Origin: Oscillatoriales cyanobacterium | Lineage (GTDB): Bacteria; Cyanobacteriota; Cyanobacteriia; Cyanobacteriales; Laspinemataceae | DNA: 64,000 nucleotides | Reading direction: 5' to 3' | NCBI GenBank assembly: GCA_011390955.1 | Contig: JAABRM010000031.1 | Location: forward strand, 1 to 64,000 | In this document: positions 41,346 to 51,333 of the stretch, piece by piece | Position numbering within the stretch: the stretch's first letter is position 1 | Layout: the number at the start of each line of letters is the position of its first letter | Made by a program: the position numbers and the translations under genes | The notes under the pieces: generated by a model | The model's database searches: none | Seen by the model: the letters and a program-made list of their open reading frames with translations, nothing else | What the model was told of the DNA's origin: nothing

Positions 41346-43424
41346 ATGAGTTATCAAATTGAAAGCAACAAGTTTATCAATGATTTGGATAAGGTGGCCA
41401 AAGTCCGTGGGGCGATCGCTCATTCTTTGGGAGAAATGGCCGCTACTTTAACCCGTTCAGAAACCGAAAGTGATACAAAATCCGGGCGTTTAGGGTTACA
41501 ACGAGAAATCGATGATTTGACCAAAGCCAGTAAAAACTTAAGCCAAGGGGTTTTTAGACTGCTGGTGTTAGGGGATATGAAACGGGGAAAAAGTACATTT
41601 TTAAATGCCCTAATTGGGGAAAATTTACTGCCCAGTGATGTGAATCCTTGCACGGCGTTACTAACCGTATTGCGTTATGGCCATGAAAAAAAAGTCACCG
41701 TCTATTTTAATGATAACACAGCCCCACAAACTATCGATTTTAAAAGCTTTAAACAGCGCTATACCATCGACCCAGCGGAGGCAAAACGATTAGAAGCTGA
41801 GAAAAAGCAAGCTTTTCCTAATGTAGATTATGCGGTGGTAGAATATCCCTTACCGTTACTACAAAAAGGGGTGGAAATTGTGGATAGTCCGGGGCTGAAT
41901 GATACGGAAGCGCGTAACGAACTTTCCCTGGGTTATATTAATAATTGCCATGCAATTTTATTTGTCTTGCGAGCGTCACAACCTTGCACTTTGGGCGAAC
42001 GCCGCTATTTAGAAAACTATATTAAAGACCGAGGGTTAACGGTCTTCTTTTTAATCAATGCTTGGGACCAAGTGAAAGAAAGTTTGATTGACCCAGATGA
42101 TGCGGAAGAATTGGCGGCAGCAGAGGATAGACTCCGGCGAGTTTTTCACGCAAATTTGGCAGAATATTGTCAGCTAGAAGGACAAAGTATTTATGATGAA
42201 CGGGTGTTTGAACTGTCTTCAATTCAGGCACTTCGACGCCGGATTAAGAATCCTGATGCCTCGTTGGAAGGAACAGGATTTTCTCCGTTTTTGGGGGCGC
42301 TGAATACGTTTTTAACTAAGGAACGAGCGATCGCCGAATTTCGTCAAGCCCGCACTTTAGCCCGACAAACCAACAGTTATATCCGGGAAGCCATCCAGCG
42401 GCGGATTCCTTTATTAAATGAAAATGTCCAGGCATTAAAAGAAAAAATTAGCTCCGTAGAACCGGAGTTTGAGCAACTGAATCAGATTCGCGATCGCTTC
42501 CAAAATGAGATTAGAACCATGCGCGATCGAAAAGCCACCAGTATTGCTAATTCTTTCCGGGATTATATTCTCGGATTGGGGGATACTTTTGAAACGGATT
42601 TTCTCCGCTATCAGCCAGATTTGCGGTTTCTGGATTTCTTGAGTGCGGGGAAACGTTCAGCCTTTGAACAAGAGTTAGCCAAAGCTTTTGAGCAATATGT
42701 CACCGATAAATTAGCCGCTTGGACTCGTAGCGTGGAAAAAGAAATGGATGCGGCTTTTTTACAGTTATCCATGAGTGCGTCTAAGTACGGGGCAGATTAT
42801 ACTAAAGTCACCGATACAATTTCCGAAAAACTGACCGGACAAAAAGTGAAAGCGGCGATCGGTTCTACCACCGAAGATAAATCTCCTGCTTGGGCAAAAT
42901 GGGCGATGGGTTTGTTTTCTTTAGCGCGGGGAAATTTGGCAGGAGTGGCAATGGCTGGGGCAGGTTTTGACTGGCAAAATATCTTACTAAATTTAGTTAC
43001 GGTGGCGGGAATTGGGGCTTTAATTACTGCGGCAACGGGGATGGTTCTCGGCCCGGTGGGTTTGGGAATGTTGGCTTTGGGTGTGGGAGTTTTCCAAGCA
43101 GATCAAGCCCGCAAAGAATTAGTCAAAGCGGCGAAAAAAGAGTTAGTCAAATATCTCCCAGAAGTGGCGCAACAGCAATGGCAGCCGGTTTATAATGCGA
43201 TTAAAGAATGTTTTGAAACTTACGATCGCGAAGTGAGTGAACGAGTGAATGATGATATTCAATCTCGCAAAGCTGAGTTAGATAATTTGCTAAAACAAAA
43301 GGAGGCTTATGAAATTAATCGCGAGGCGGAATTAGCCCGGTTGAAAACCTTGGAGGCTACGGTAGCTTCAGAGTCACAGGATATTGAGACAGCTTATCAG
43401 GAGTTTTTGGTAGCGGTTTCTTGA
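41346..43424 (+). CDS. Bacterial dynamin-like GTPase (B)
   Basis: A 692-residue protein, paralogue of dynamin A: G1 GDMKRGKST near 72, PCTALLTVLRYG, G3 DSPGLND near 178, G4 NAWD near 238. A hydrophobic paddle-like region lies near 540-590 (ILLNLVTVAGIGALITAATGMVLGPVGLGMLALGVGVF). A helical tail ends the protein. It should polymerise on membranes. It is 131 nt upstream of a second, more distant dynamin-like gene on the same strand; paired bacterial dynamins often form hetero-oligomers. Compared with dynamin A, most differences are conservative, indicating duplication. Confidence 0.9.
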   Translation: MSYQIESNKFINDLDKVAKVRGAIAHSLGEMAATLTRSETESDTKSGRLGLQREIDDLTKASKNLSQGVFRLLVLGDMKRGKSTFLNALIGENLLPSDVNPCTALLTVLRYGHEKKVTVYFNDNTAPQTIDFKSFKQRYTIDPAEAKRLEAEKKQAFPNVDYAVVEYPLPLLQKGVEIVDSPGLNDTEARNELSLGYINNCHAILFVLRASQPCTLGERRYLENYIKDRGLTVFFLINAWDQVKESLIDPDDAEELAAAEDRLRRVFHANLAEYCQLEGQSIYDERVFELSSIQALRRRIKNPDASLEGTGFSPFLGALNTFLTKERAIAEFRQARTLARQTNSYIREAIQRRIPLLNENVQALKEKISSVEPEFEQLNQIRDRFQNEIRTMRDRKATSIANSFRDYILGLGDTFETDFLRYQPDLRFLDFLSAGKRSAFEQELAKAFEQYVTDKLAAWTRSVEKEMDAAFLQLSMSASKYGADYTKVTDTISEKLTGQKVKAAIGSTTEDKSPAWAKWAMGLFSLARGNLAGVAMAGAGFDWQNILLNLVTVAGIGALITAATGMVLGPVGLGMLALGVGVFQADQARKELVKAAKKELVKYLPEVAQQQWQPVYNAIKECFETYDREVSERVNDDIQSRKAELDNLLKQKEAYEINREAELARLKTLEATVASESQDIETAYQEFLVAVS

Positions 43425-43442
43425 TATTTGAATAGACTATTC

Positions 43443-43507
43443 GGTGCGTTACGGCGGATCGTAATATAGGGTAATAAATATCAAACCTTTTGACCGCCTA
43501 ACGCACC
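43443..43507. repeat. Foldback repeat GGTGCGTTACGGCGG between dynamin genes
   Basis: Arms GGTGCGTTACGGCGG (43443-43457) and CCGCCTAACGCACC (43494-43507). A relative, GGTGTGTTAGCGC-AAA-GCGTAACGCACC, lies at 45240-45267 after the next gene. Confidence 0.65.
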
Positions 43508-43555
43508 CTAAAAAAAATTATATTTTTGATAATTTGGATATTGAATTGAATAATT

Positions 43556-45229
43556 ATGATGAAACAGCAGCGAATTAATCAGGATTTTATTCATACCCTG
43601 CAATCGGCCATTGGTCTGTTAGATAAGCAGCAATATGCCCAACTGCGAAAAGATGCGATCGCCCTTGGTGAGTTTCTGGAAAATCCCGCTTTTAGAATTG
43701 CGGTGTTTGGGCCATTTAATTATGGCAAATCTACCCTACTGAATGGGTTACTGGGAGAAAAAACTCTGCCCATTGATTTAATTCCCACCACAGGGGCGGC
43801 GATTCTGGTAAAATATGGTCAAGAGTTATCCACTAAAATTACTTTAACTAATGGCCAAGAAATTCGCGAACCGGGGACTAAAATTCTCCAGGATTATGCC
43901 ATTCTTTCTGATGCCAGAAGAATGCGCGATGATGTGGCATCGGTAGAAGTCTATTGCCCCCATCCGTTCTTGAAAACTGGGGTAGAATTTCTGGATTTAC
44001 CAGGCACTAATGACCAGGAAGCCCAAGATAATTTAGTGCGCGATCGCCTCTTAGGGGCTGATTTAATTATTCAGCTTTTAGATGGTCGGAAACTGATGAC
44101 CTTGGGAGAACGAGAAAATCTCCGAGATTGGCTATTAGATCGGGGGATTAATACTGTAGTATTTGTGGTTAATTTTCTCAATTTACTAGAACCCGAAGAG
44201 CAAAAAGAAGTATCTAACCGGATGCGGTTTGTGGCGGAAAGTTTTCGGGCAGATTTGCCGGATGGAGTGAGTAATTTATATCGAGTTGATGCGTTGCCCG
44301 CATTGCGTGCTAAACTCAAAGGTGATGTGGCTGCGGCGCAAACCAGTGGCTTATCTATGTTTGAATCAGCCCTACAAATGATTGTCACTGCCCAAGCAGA
44401 AAAAAACACCTTGCCCTTATCTCGAATAGAGGCGATCGCGCATCAAATATGCGAAGTTTTAGAAGGCAAAAAATCCCAGGCATTACAATCCTTAGAAACT
44501 GCCCAGAAAAAGCAACAGCAAAAAATTGCCATTCAACAAAAAGCCGAAAAACTGATTAAACAAGGAATCGACTCTGCCTTATCAGATTTTCAAAGTTGGC
44601 TATATTTACCCAAATTATTAGACTGCTATCAAAACGACTTAGCCAAAGCTTTAGAAACCACTAAATTTGACACTTGGCGGACAGAACAATTTCAAGCAGA
44701 AATTGGCAAATATCAACAAGGAATTATGGAATGGGTGAAGAAAGCCAGTGAATTTTTCCCCATCAATCCTCCGGGGGAAATTGACATTTCTTTTCCCGAA
44801 CCCCCCCAAGTTTTATTACCTGCACCCCCTGAGTCTATCAAACCATCAGGACAAAAATCTCGAAGTAGTTTACCAACAGCGATCGCCACTGGAGTAGGTT
44901 GGTTATTGGGCGGCCCAGTGGGAGCAGCGGTTGCCGGTGGTGCCACTTATATTTTAACTAAATCACCCGCAAATTCCTCAAAATCAAACCTATCTAATGA
45001 AGCTTATCAAGCTCAACTAATTCAAGCTTACAAGGATGCCGCCCAAGACTATTTAACTCGATTTAGTCAGCAAGCATTCGCTACTTTAAAAGACTATGAA
45101 ATCAAAGTAGGACAGATGATTGTCATGCAAAATCCTGAACCATCAAAAGAGATGATGATGGCTCAGTATGAAATAGAATTTTTAGCTAATTTATTGGCTA
45201 GTTTTCAGCAAAATTTAGCGAATTTATAG
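43556..45229 (+). CDS. Dynamin-like GTPase (C), divergent partner
   Basis: A 557-residue protein. G1 GPFNYGKST near 53, threonine switch in IPTTGAAILVKYG, G3 LPGTNDQEAQD near 145, and G4-like FVVNFLNLL near 208, where the usual (N/T)KxD is weak. The helical region has a Gln-rich coiled coil (AQKKQQQKIAIQQKAEKLIKQ near 325). A glycine-rich hydrophobic segment (TAIATGVGWLLGGPVGAAVAGGATYILT near 445) probably inserts in membrane. Shorter than dynamins A and B. Tandem with dynamin B, so likely its partner. Confidence 0.85.
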   Translation: MMKQQRINQDFIHTLQSAIGLLDKQQYAQLRKDAIALGEFLENPAFRIAVFGPFNYGKSTLLNGLLGEKTLPIDLIPTTGAAILVKYGQELSTKITLTNGQEIREPGTKILQDYAILSDARRMRDDVASVEVYCPHPFLKTGVEFLDLPGTNDQEAQDNLVRDRLLGADLIIQLLDGRKLMTLGERENLRDWLLDRGINTVVFVVNFLNLLEPEEQKEVSNRMRFVAESFRADLPDGVSNLYRVDALPALRAKLKGDVAAAQTSGLSMFESALQMIVTAQAEKNTLPLSRIEAIAHQICEVLEGKKSQALQSLETAQKKQQQKIAIQQKAEKLIKQGIDSALSDFQSWLYLPKLLDCYQNDLAKALETTKFDTWRTEQFQAEIGKYQQGIMEWVKKASEFFPINPPGEIDISFPEPPQVLLPAPPESIKPSGQKSRSSLPTAIATGVGWLLGGPVGAAVAGGATYILTKSPANSSKSNLSNEAYQAQLIQAYKDAAQDYLTRFSQQAFATLKDYEIKVGQMIVMQNPEPSKEMMMAQYEIEFLANLLASFQQNLANL

Positions 45230-45239
45230 CTATTCGTAG

Positions 45240-45390
45240 GGTGTGTTAGCGCAAAGCGTAACGCACCAATACCCCAGGTATAGAGTCGTTGCGTAAAGCC
45301 TATTTTTGCTGGATTGAATCGTTGGCAGAAGCAACAGATATTCTCGATCAAAAAACTCAGAAACCGGATTTCTGATTAGAGAAACCCGGT
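45240..45390. repeat. Hairpin repeat and GAAACCSGGTTTC copies
   Basis: GGTGTGTTAGCGC-AAA-GCGTAACGCACC (45240-45267), then CAGAAACCGGATTTCTG and AGAGAAACCCGGTTTCT (45356-45392), in the 200 nt between dynamin C and the convergent por gene. These may terminate both. Confidence 0.65.
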
Positions 45391-45425
45391 TTCTTAATGT
45401 TAGATTTCCGGCTGCTTGGTTGCTG

Positions 45426-46541
<1,116 letters not shown>

Positions 46542-46579
46542 GGAGGAATGAGGATAACGAATAACAGGTGACAAGTAAA

Positions 46580-47056
46580 TTAATTTTCTAAGAGTTCTCG
46601 GAGAAATTTTTTGGCTTTGGCTGCTTCCGGTTTAAAGCCCACAAATACTAATAAACAAACAAATAAAAACATCCCCAAAGGAACCAATGCCGCTGGTTCA
46701 AAAGTTCCCTCGCTGAGGGCAGCGATTAAAAATAAGATGCCGATGTTGCCAACCATGCCCAGCCAAACCAACATAAAAATAAATACCACAGGGTGTAGAC
46801 TCATGGAAATTTCAATTTGGCTGCCCGTTCCTTCTGGGGTGATCCTGCCATTAATTAGGGGTAAAAACGAGTTGCGATAATTGATGATGCGGACGATCTG
46901 GAAAGCGCGATCGCCAATCTCTCCTTGATATGGTTTATCCGGATTTGTGAAGTACCAGCGCCAGATTTTTCGAGGTTCTACCACGGTTAGTAATGTTTCT
47001 CGAACGCGATCGGGATTTCGGGAACTGTGAATCGTGAATTTTTCTAGAGGTATCAT
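46580..47056 (-). CDS. Hypothetical membrane protein, 158 aa
   Basis: The N-terminal ~85 residues look soluble and beta-rich (FTIHSSRNPDRVRETLLTVVEPRK, then YQGEIGDRAFQIVRIINYRNSFLPLINGRI, then GTGSQIEISMSLHP). Two hydrophobic helices follow at about 88-112 and 120-142 (VVFIFMLVWLGMVGNIGILFLIAAL; ALVPLGMFLFVCLLVFVGF), then a basic end KAKKFLRELLEN. The pattern of a short strand-rich head with FxG(xI) and two helices near the C-terminus is common among uncharacterised cyanobacterial proteins. No function assigned. Start ATG 47056. Confidence 0.7.
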   Translation of the reverse strand: MIPLEKFTIHSSRNPDRVRETLLTVVEPRKIWRWYFTNPDKPYQGEIGDRAFQIVRIINYRNSFLPLINGRITPEGTGSQIEISMSLHPVVFIFMLVWLGMVGNIGILFLIAALSEGTFEPAALVPLGMFLFVCLLVFVGFKPEAAKAKKFLRELLEN

Positions 47057-47727
47057 AGTCAGATGGCCGATCTGGATTTGCTAATTATACCAAAAAGACT
47101 GACACAACAGTCAACCGTTAACGGTGAACCCCTAAGAAGGAAAAATCTTTATTTTTATTTTAGCATTACCTCCAAAAACTGCTTTTATTTGGGGCAGCTT
47201 TACCGCATCGCTTCATCTAACCCCTGGAGTTTTAGCAACCGTTGATTTGTTAAAATTTCCGGCTACACCCCGAAGGAATTGGAAAAACTGGCGGTTTTTT
47301 TATCCGGATATTTTTAACAATTAAATTTTGTGAAATAATCGGTAATATGAGTTGACAAATGCCTAAAAATAAGCTAAATTTGTATAAGCCAAATTTTCCG
47401 ACACCGAGATTAACCATAATTGGCCTAATTCAGTAGTTTATTCAATATACAAAACTTAACAAAAAACTAAAAAATTCCGTCCATCAGCGATTAACTATCA
47501 ACTTTGTTCTAAATCTCGGTTAGAGCCAGGATACTTGCCTAGATCCTAATAGAAAACCAGCTTGAGAAAGTAGGGTCTAGCTTTCTGCGATCGGGCTGAA
47601 TTATCACCCAGGAGATCCTGACCTGTCTCAGGTCAAAAACCCCTGGATGGTTCTAGGGCTGATGGCTGGCTGCTGAATTCTTTGATTAAAAAAGATCAAA
47701 TAAATTCAAATGTGATAGGAAGGAGTT
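47057..47727. other. Intergenic region / long leader of the receiver-HlyD gene
   Basis: It contains a candidate promoter (47352-47380), a hairpin TGACCTG-TCT-CAGGTCA (47619-47635), and GGAAGGAG just before the ATG at 47728. If the promoter is right, the mRNA has a leader of about 340 nt. No ORF is convincing. Confidence 0.5.
47352..47380 (+). promoter_or_regulatory. Candidate sigma-70 promoter
   Basis: TTGACA (47352-47357), 17-nt spacer, TAAATT (47375-47380). Confidence 0.35.
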
Positions 47728-49737
47728 ATGATTATTGTCTGTTTAGTCGATCGAGTGGATGAACCCTTCTACCTGACTTTACAAAAAACTTTAAAATTGC
47801 AACATAATTGGGAAGTCGCGATCGAAAAAATTTCTCAAGACCTGAACCATCTGATCGAGGAGATTAAGTTAAGAAATCCTGATATTGTGATGATTGATTT
47901 AGCGAAGGGCAAGGTCAATGATGTTTCCCGAATCGTCAGGCTGATCAATCGGACATTCAACCAAAAAAAAATCATTATTGTCACGGGGGACGATAGCTAT
48001 GAATCTTTAGGTGAATTAATTGGCATTGGAGTCAAAGGATATTTGTGGAAACAAGCTCCGGCAGAAGAACTGATCAAAGAAATTCACTTGGTTGACCGGG
48101 GTTCTCCTCAAATTGCCTCTGGGTTGTTGAAACAGATGATTCCGGAAATGCTTCCCGCAATGGTGGTTAATCATCCCCAAAGTAAGCCTTTAAAGCATTT
48201 GGGATCGACCATGAAAAATTCTCCTACCTTAAATTCGGTGACAGAGGTGAATTCACCCAACCGAAATTTTCCGGTGAATCCGGTGATTAAGTTTCCCGAT
48301 AAATCGGCAAAAGATAAATCGGCAAAACATGGTGGCATAAGTTCCTCCAAAGCATCGGTAGGAATGAATTGGCGATCGGTGTTCACTTTACTGGTTTTTA
48401 CAGTGGGGATTACGGGGGGAATTTATCTGGTCAGAGACCGGATGAGACAGCCGTTGCCCCAGTTAAACGTTTCTGAACAGTTGAAAATTATTACGCAGAC
48501 AAAGTTTACGGGAAAAATTCAGCCCGCTAACCAGTATAAAATGACGGCAACTTCTGGTTCAGTGGTGGAAGAAATTTATGTCAAGGTGGGCGATCGTGTT
48601 GAATTGGGTCAACCGTTACTGGTACTGAAAAATTTAGAAGCCGAAAAGTCCCGGGAACAAGTTGAACAACAACGAAAAGCGATCGAACAGCAACAGCAAA
48701 TCGCCAAAGAACAACAGGAAATGGCACGAAATCAACAAGAAATGTCCCGAATACAACAGGAAATGTCTCTGCGACAACAACAGATGACTCTGGAACAAGA
48801 ACAGATGACTGTTGAGCAAAAAATTGCTGAGTTAGAAGCAAAAATTTCCCGCTTTAAAGAGCAAACTTTGTCGCTGAATCAAGAACTTGCGGCAGCCGAA
48901 GAACGAGCATTTCTTGCGGAACAGCGATCTCAACAAGTTCCTTTGCATCAACGTCAGGATTCTGTGGCGCGATCGCAAGCAATTTATCAGCGGGCTTTAT
49001 CGCAATATAATCGCTTTAATGAACTGTATAAAGAAGGAGCAATTTCCCAAGATAACTTAGAACAAGTATTCACCGATTTACAAGTAGCCAAAGCGGATCT
49101 GGAAACCGCTGGTCAGGCGATCGCTGCCAACGCAGAGAGCGAGCAAGCGCAACGAGAAAAATTACAACTAGAACATCAAAAAATTATTACCGAACAAGAA
49201 CAAAAACTCCGGGAAATGAATGCTGAGTTAGCAGAAACTCGTTTGCAGTCAGCACAACTGACAGAAAAACAAGCAATGATTCAAGAACAACTGGCAAATT
49301 TGCCAGAAATTTTACCGCTAACTTGGCAAATTTCAGAGATTGAATTTCCGGAAATTGAAATCATGGAAACGGTCAAAGCAACCACCAGTGGAGTGGTCAC
49401 GGAAATCCCCGTGACAATTGGCGATCAACTCTTTAGTGGCAATCCTTTGATTAAATTAGCAAATCTACAGCAACTCACGGTGGAAATTGCGGTGAATGCT
49501 CGACTGGTAAACGCTTTTCAACCCGGTCAGCCAGCTTTGATAAAAGTCGGCATGGGTTCAGCGGCTAAAGAATTTAACGGTAAAGTTTTTACCATCAATC
49601 CTTTGCCCTCGGAAAATCTCAATCATGCGATCGAGGTTGAATTTGAAAATTCCCAAAATTCTTTACTTTTGGGGCAAGTAGCGATCGTGCAGTTACTCCC
49701 GGAAACCTCAGCCAATATTTCCCTGAGTCAGCCATAA
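47728..49737 (+). CDS. Receiver domain fused to an HlyD-type membrane fusion protein
   Basis: A 669-residue protein. Residues 1-~130 form a NarL-like receiver domain: Asp8/Asp11, phospho-acceptor Asp57 (IVMIDLAKG), Thr86 (IIVTGDD), Lys108 (GVKGYLWKQAPAEELIKEI). A linker follows, then one membrane helix at about 217-235. The periplasmic part is HlyD-like: a lipoyl half-motif (GSVVEEIYVKVGDRVELGQPLL near 282), a long Gln/Glu/Met-rich coiled-coil hairpin (about 305-520), the second lipoyl half (TSGVVTEIPVTIGDQLFSGNPLIKL) and a beta barrel. Adaptors of this type link inner-membrane pumps to outer-membrane channels. It lies 72 nt upstream of a PelF-like gene. A phosphorylated cytosolic domain controlling an adaptor is unusual. 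Confidence 0.85.
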   Translation: MIIVCLVDRVDEPFYLTLQKTLKLQHNWEVAIEKISQDLNHLIEEIKLRNPDIVMIDLAKGKVNDVSRIVRLINRTFNQKKIIIVTGDDSYESLGELIGIGVKGYLWKQAPAEELIKEIHLVDRGSPQIASGLLKQMIPEMLPAMVVNHPQSKPLKHLGSTMKNSPTLNSVTEVNSPNRNFPVNPVIKFPDKSAKDKSAKHGGISSSKASVGMNWRSVFTLLVFTVGITGGIYLVRDRMRQPLPQLNVSEQLKIITQTKFTGKIQPANQYKMTATSGSVVEEIYVKVGDRVELGQPLLVLKNLEAEKSREQVEQQRKAIEQQQQIAKEQQEMARNQQEMSRIQQEMSLRQQQMTLEQEQMTVEQKIAELEAKISRFKEQTLSLNQELAAAEERAFLAEQRSQQVPLHQRQDSVARSQAIYQRALSQYNRFNELYKEGAISQDNLEQVFTDLQVAKADLETAGQAIAANAESEQAQREKLQLEHQKIITEQEQKLREMNAELAETRLQSAQLTEKQAMIQEQLANLPEILPLTWQISEIEFPEIEIMETVKATTSGVVTEIPVTIGDQLFSGNPLIKLANLQQLTVEIAVNARLVNAFQPGQPALIKVGMGSAAKEFNGKVFTINPLPSENLNHAIEVEFENSQNSLLLGQVAIVQLLPETSANISLSQP

Positions 49738-49809
49738 TTTTAGAGATCCTTCAATGCCAAAATTTTGTATAATTGATGAAATAAAAAATCTACGCTGTCG
49801 TTAATTCTC

Positions 49810-51333
49810 ATGCAAAAACTCTCTGTGTTGTTAACCACTGAAGGCACCTATCCTTTTCAAAAAGGTGGGGTGAGTACCTGGTGTCATCTACTAACGAGTG
49901 AACTCCCAGAGGTAGATTTTAAAATTTTTTCCATTGTGGCTCATCCGTATTTGCCAAATCGCTATCAATTAGCCCCAAACGTGACTGAATTGATCAAAGT
50001 TCCTTTGTGGGGGACCGACGATCCGAGCGAATACTCTTGGCGGTCTCCCTTTTCTAGAGTCTTAGAAAGCAAATTCAAAACGACCAACCAGGCGATCGCC
50101 CGCAAATTTATCCCGGTGTTTGAGGATTTTTTAACCGGAATATTTTTGACGGAAGCCTCGATGGATCGATTGGGTCAATTACTCCTAAAAATGCATGAAT
50201 ATTTTTTAGAGTATGACTACCACAAAACCATGATCTCTGAGCAAACCTGGGAAGTATTTGAAAAAATTGCTACGGATGACTGGCAACAGCAATATGACTT
50301 TAGCAACTTGACCTTGGCAGAATTAACCGAGGCCATGCGACTATTCTATCGTTTTTTTATTTCTATTCAAATTCCCGTTCCCGATGTAGATATTACTCAT
50401 GCATCAGCAGCGGCTTTTTGTGGCTTACCTTGTGTGATTGCCAAACTTCAGCGAGGCACTCCCTATCTGCTGACGGAACATGGCATCATTATTCGGGAAC
50501 AATATCTCAACTTAAATTGCAGTATTTCTTCATTATTTGTCCGGCAATTTTTGTATCGTTTAATCGGTGCCGTGGTGAAACTCAACTATCATTTTGCCGA
50601 TCGAATTTCTCCGGTTTGTGAATATAACGCTCGCTGGGAAAAGTGGTGGGGTATTCCCGCTGAAAAAATTAGAGTTATTTACAACGGGGCCGATCCGAAA
50701 AAATTTCATCCCACTCCCCAGGCGGAAAAAGAACGACTGCAAGTGATGAATATGGGGTTAATTTTTCCCCTGAAAGGTCAAATAGATTTAATTAGGGCTG
50801 CCGTAATCGTTCAGGAAAAAATTCCTAATGTAGAATTTCGGTTTTATGGTAAGCCTTCCGATGAAAAATATTATCAAGAATGTTTAGAAGTGATTAAAAA
50901 ACATGGTATAGAAAATACGATTAACTTTGCCGGATTTACCAGTGAACCGTGGCGAGCTTATAGTGAAGCCGATGTGGTGGCAATGGCCAGTATTTCTGAA
51001 GGATTTCCTTATGCTTTAATTGAGGCGATGTTGTCAGCAGCCACCATTGTTTCTACCGATGTCGGCGGAGTGAATGAAGCTTTGGGCGATACCGGATTAA
51101 TGGTACAAGCAAAGCGTCCCGAAGAGTTAGCCGCCGCTATTTTAAAATTGCTAGAATTACCCCCTGAAGAACGGCGAGCATTTGGCAAAAGAGCCTACGA
51201 TCGCGCTTTAAGTTTATTTACTCAACAAAAATTTTTAGATGAACATTTAGACAGCTATAATCAACTAATAAATAACGCAAAAAAAAATCAAAAATTATCG
51301 ATAAAATTAACCAGAATATCTAAGGTAGGATAA
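49810..51333 (+). CDS. pelF: PelF-like glycosyltransferase (GT4)
   Basis: A 507-residue protein. The start VLLTTEGTYPFQKGGVSTWCHLL has the GGVS(T)W loop, and SAAAFCGLPCVIAKLQRGTPYLLTEHGIIIREQYL in the middle is the PelF-specific block. The GT-B nucleotide-sugar site follows: VIYNGADPKKF, then INFAGFTSEPWRAYSEADV, then MASISEGFPYALIEAMLSA (E-x7-E). PelF is the cytosolic synthase of Pel polysaccharide, using UDP-GalNAc. The stop overlaps the start of the PelG-like gene (TAATG), the same order as in pel operons. No DUF or PelD/PelE gene adjoins. Confidence 0.88.
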   Translation: MQKLSVLLTTEGTYPFQKGGVSTWCHLLTSELPEVDFKIFSIVAHPYLPNRYQLAPNVTELIKVPLWGTDDPSEYSWRSPFSRVLESKFKTTNQAIARKFIPVFEDFLTGIFLTEASMDRLGQLLLKMHEYFLEYDYHKTMISEQTWEVFEKIATDDWQQQYDFSNLTLAELTEAMRLFYRFFISIQIPVPDVDITHASAAAFCGLPCVIAKLQRGTPYLLTEHGIIIREQYLNLNCSISSLFVRQFLYRLIGAVVKLNYHFADRISPVCEYNARWEKWWGIPAEKIRVIYNGADPKKFHPTPQAEKERLQVMNMGLIFPLKGQIDLIRAAVIVQEKIPNVEFRFYGKPSDEKYYQECLEVIKKHGIENTINFAGFTSEPWRAYSEADVVAMASISEGFPYALIEAMLSAATIVSTDVGGVNEALGDTGLMVQAKRPEELAAAILKLLELPPEERRAFGKRAYDRALSLFTQQKFLDEHLDSYNQLINNAKKNQKLSIKLTRISKVG

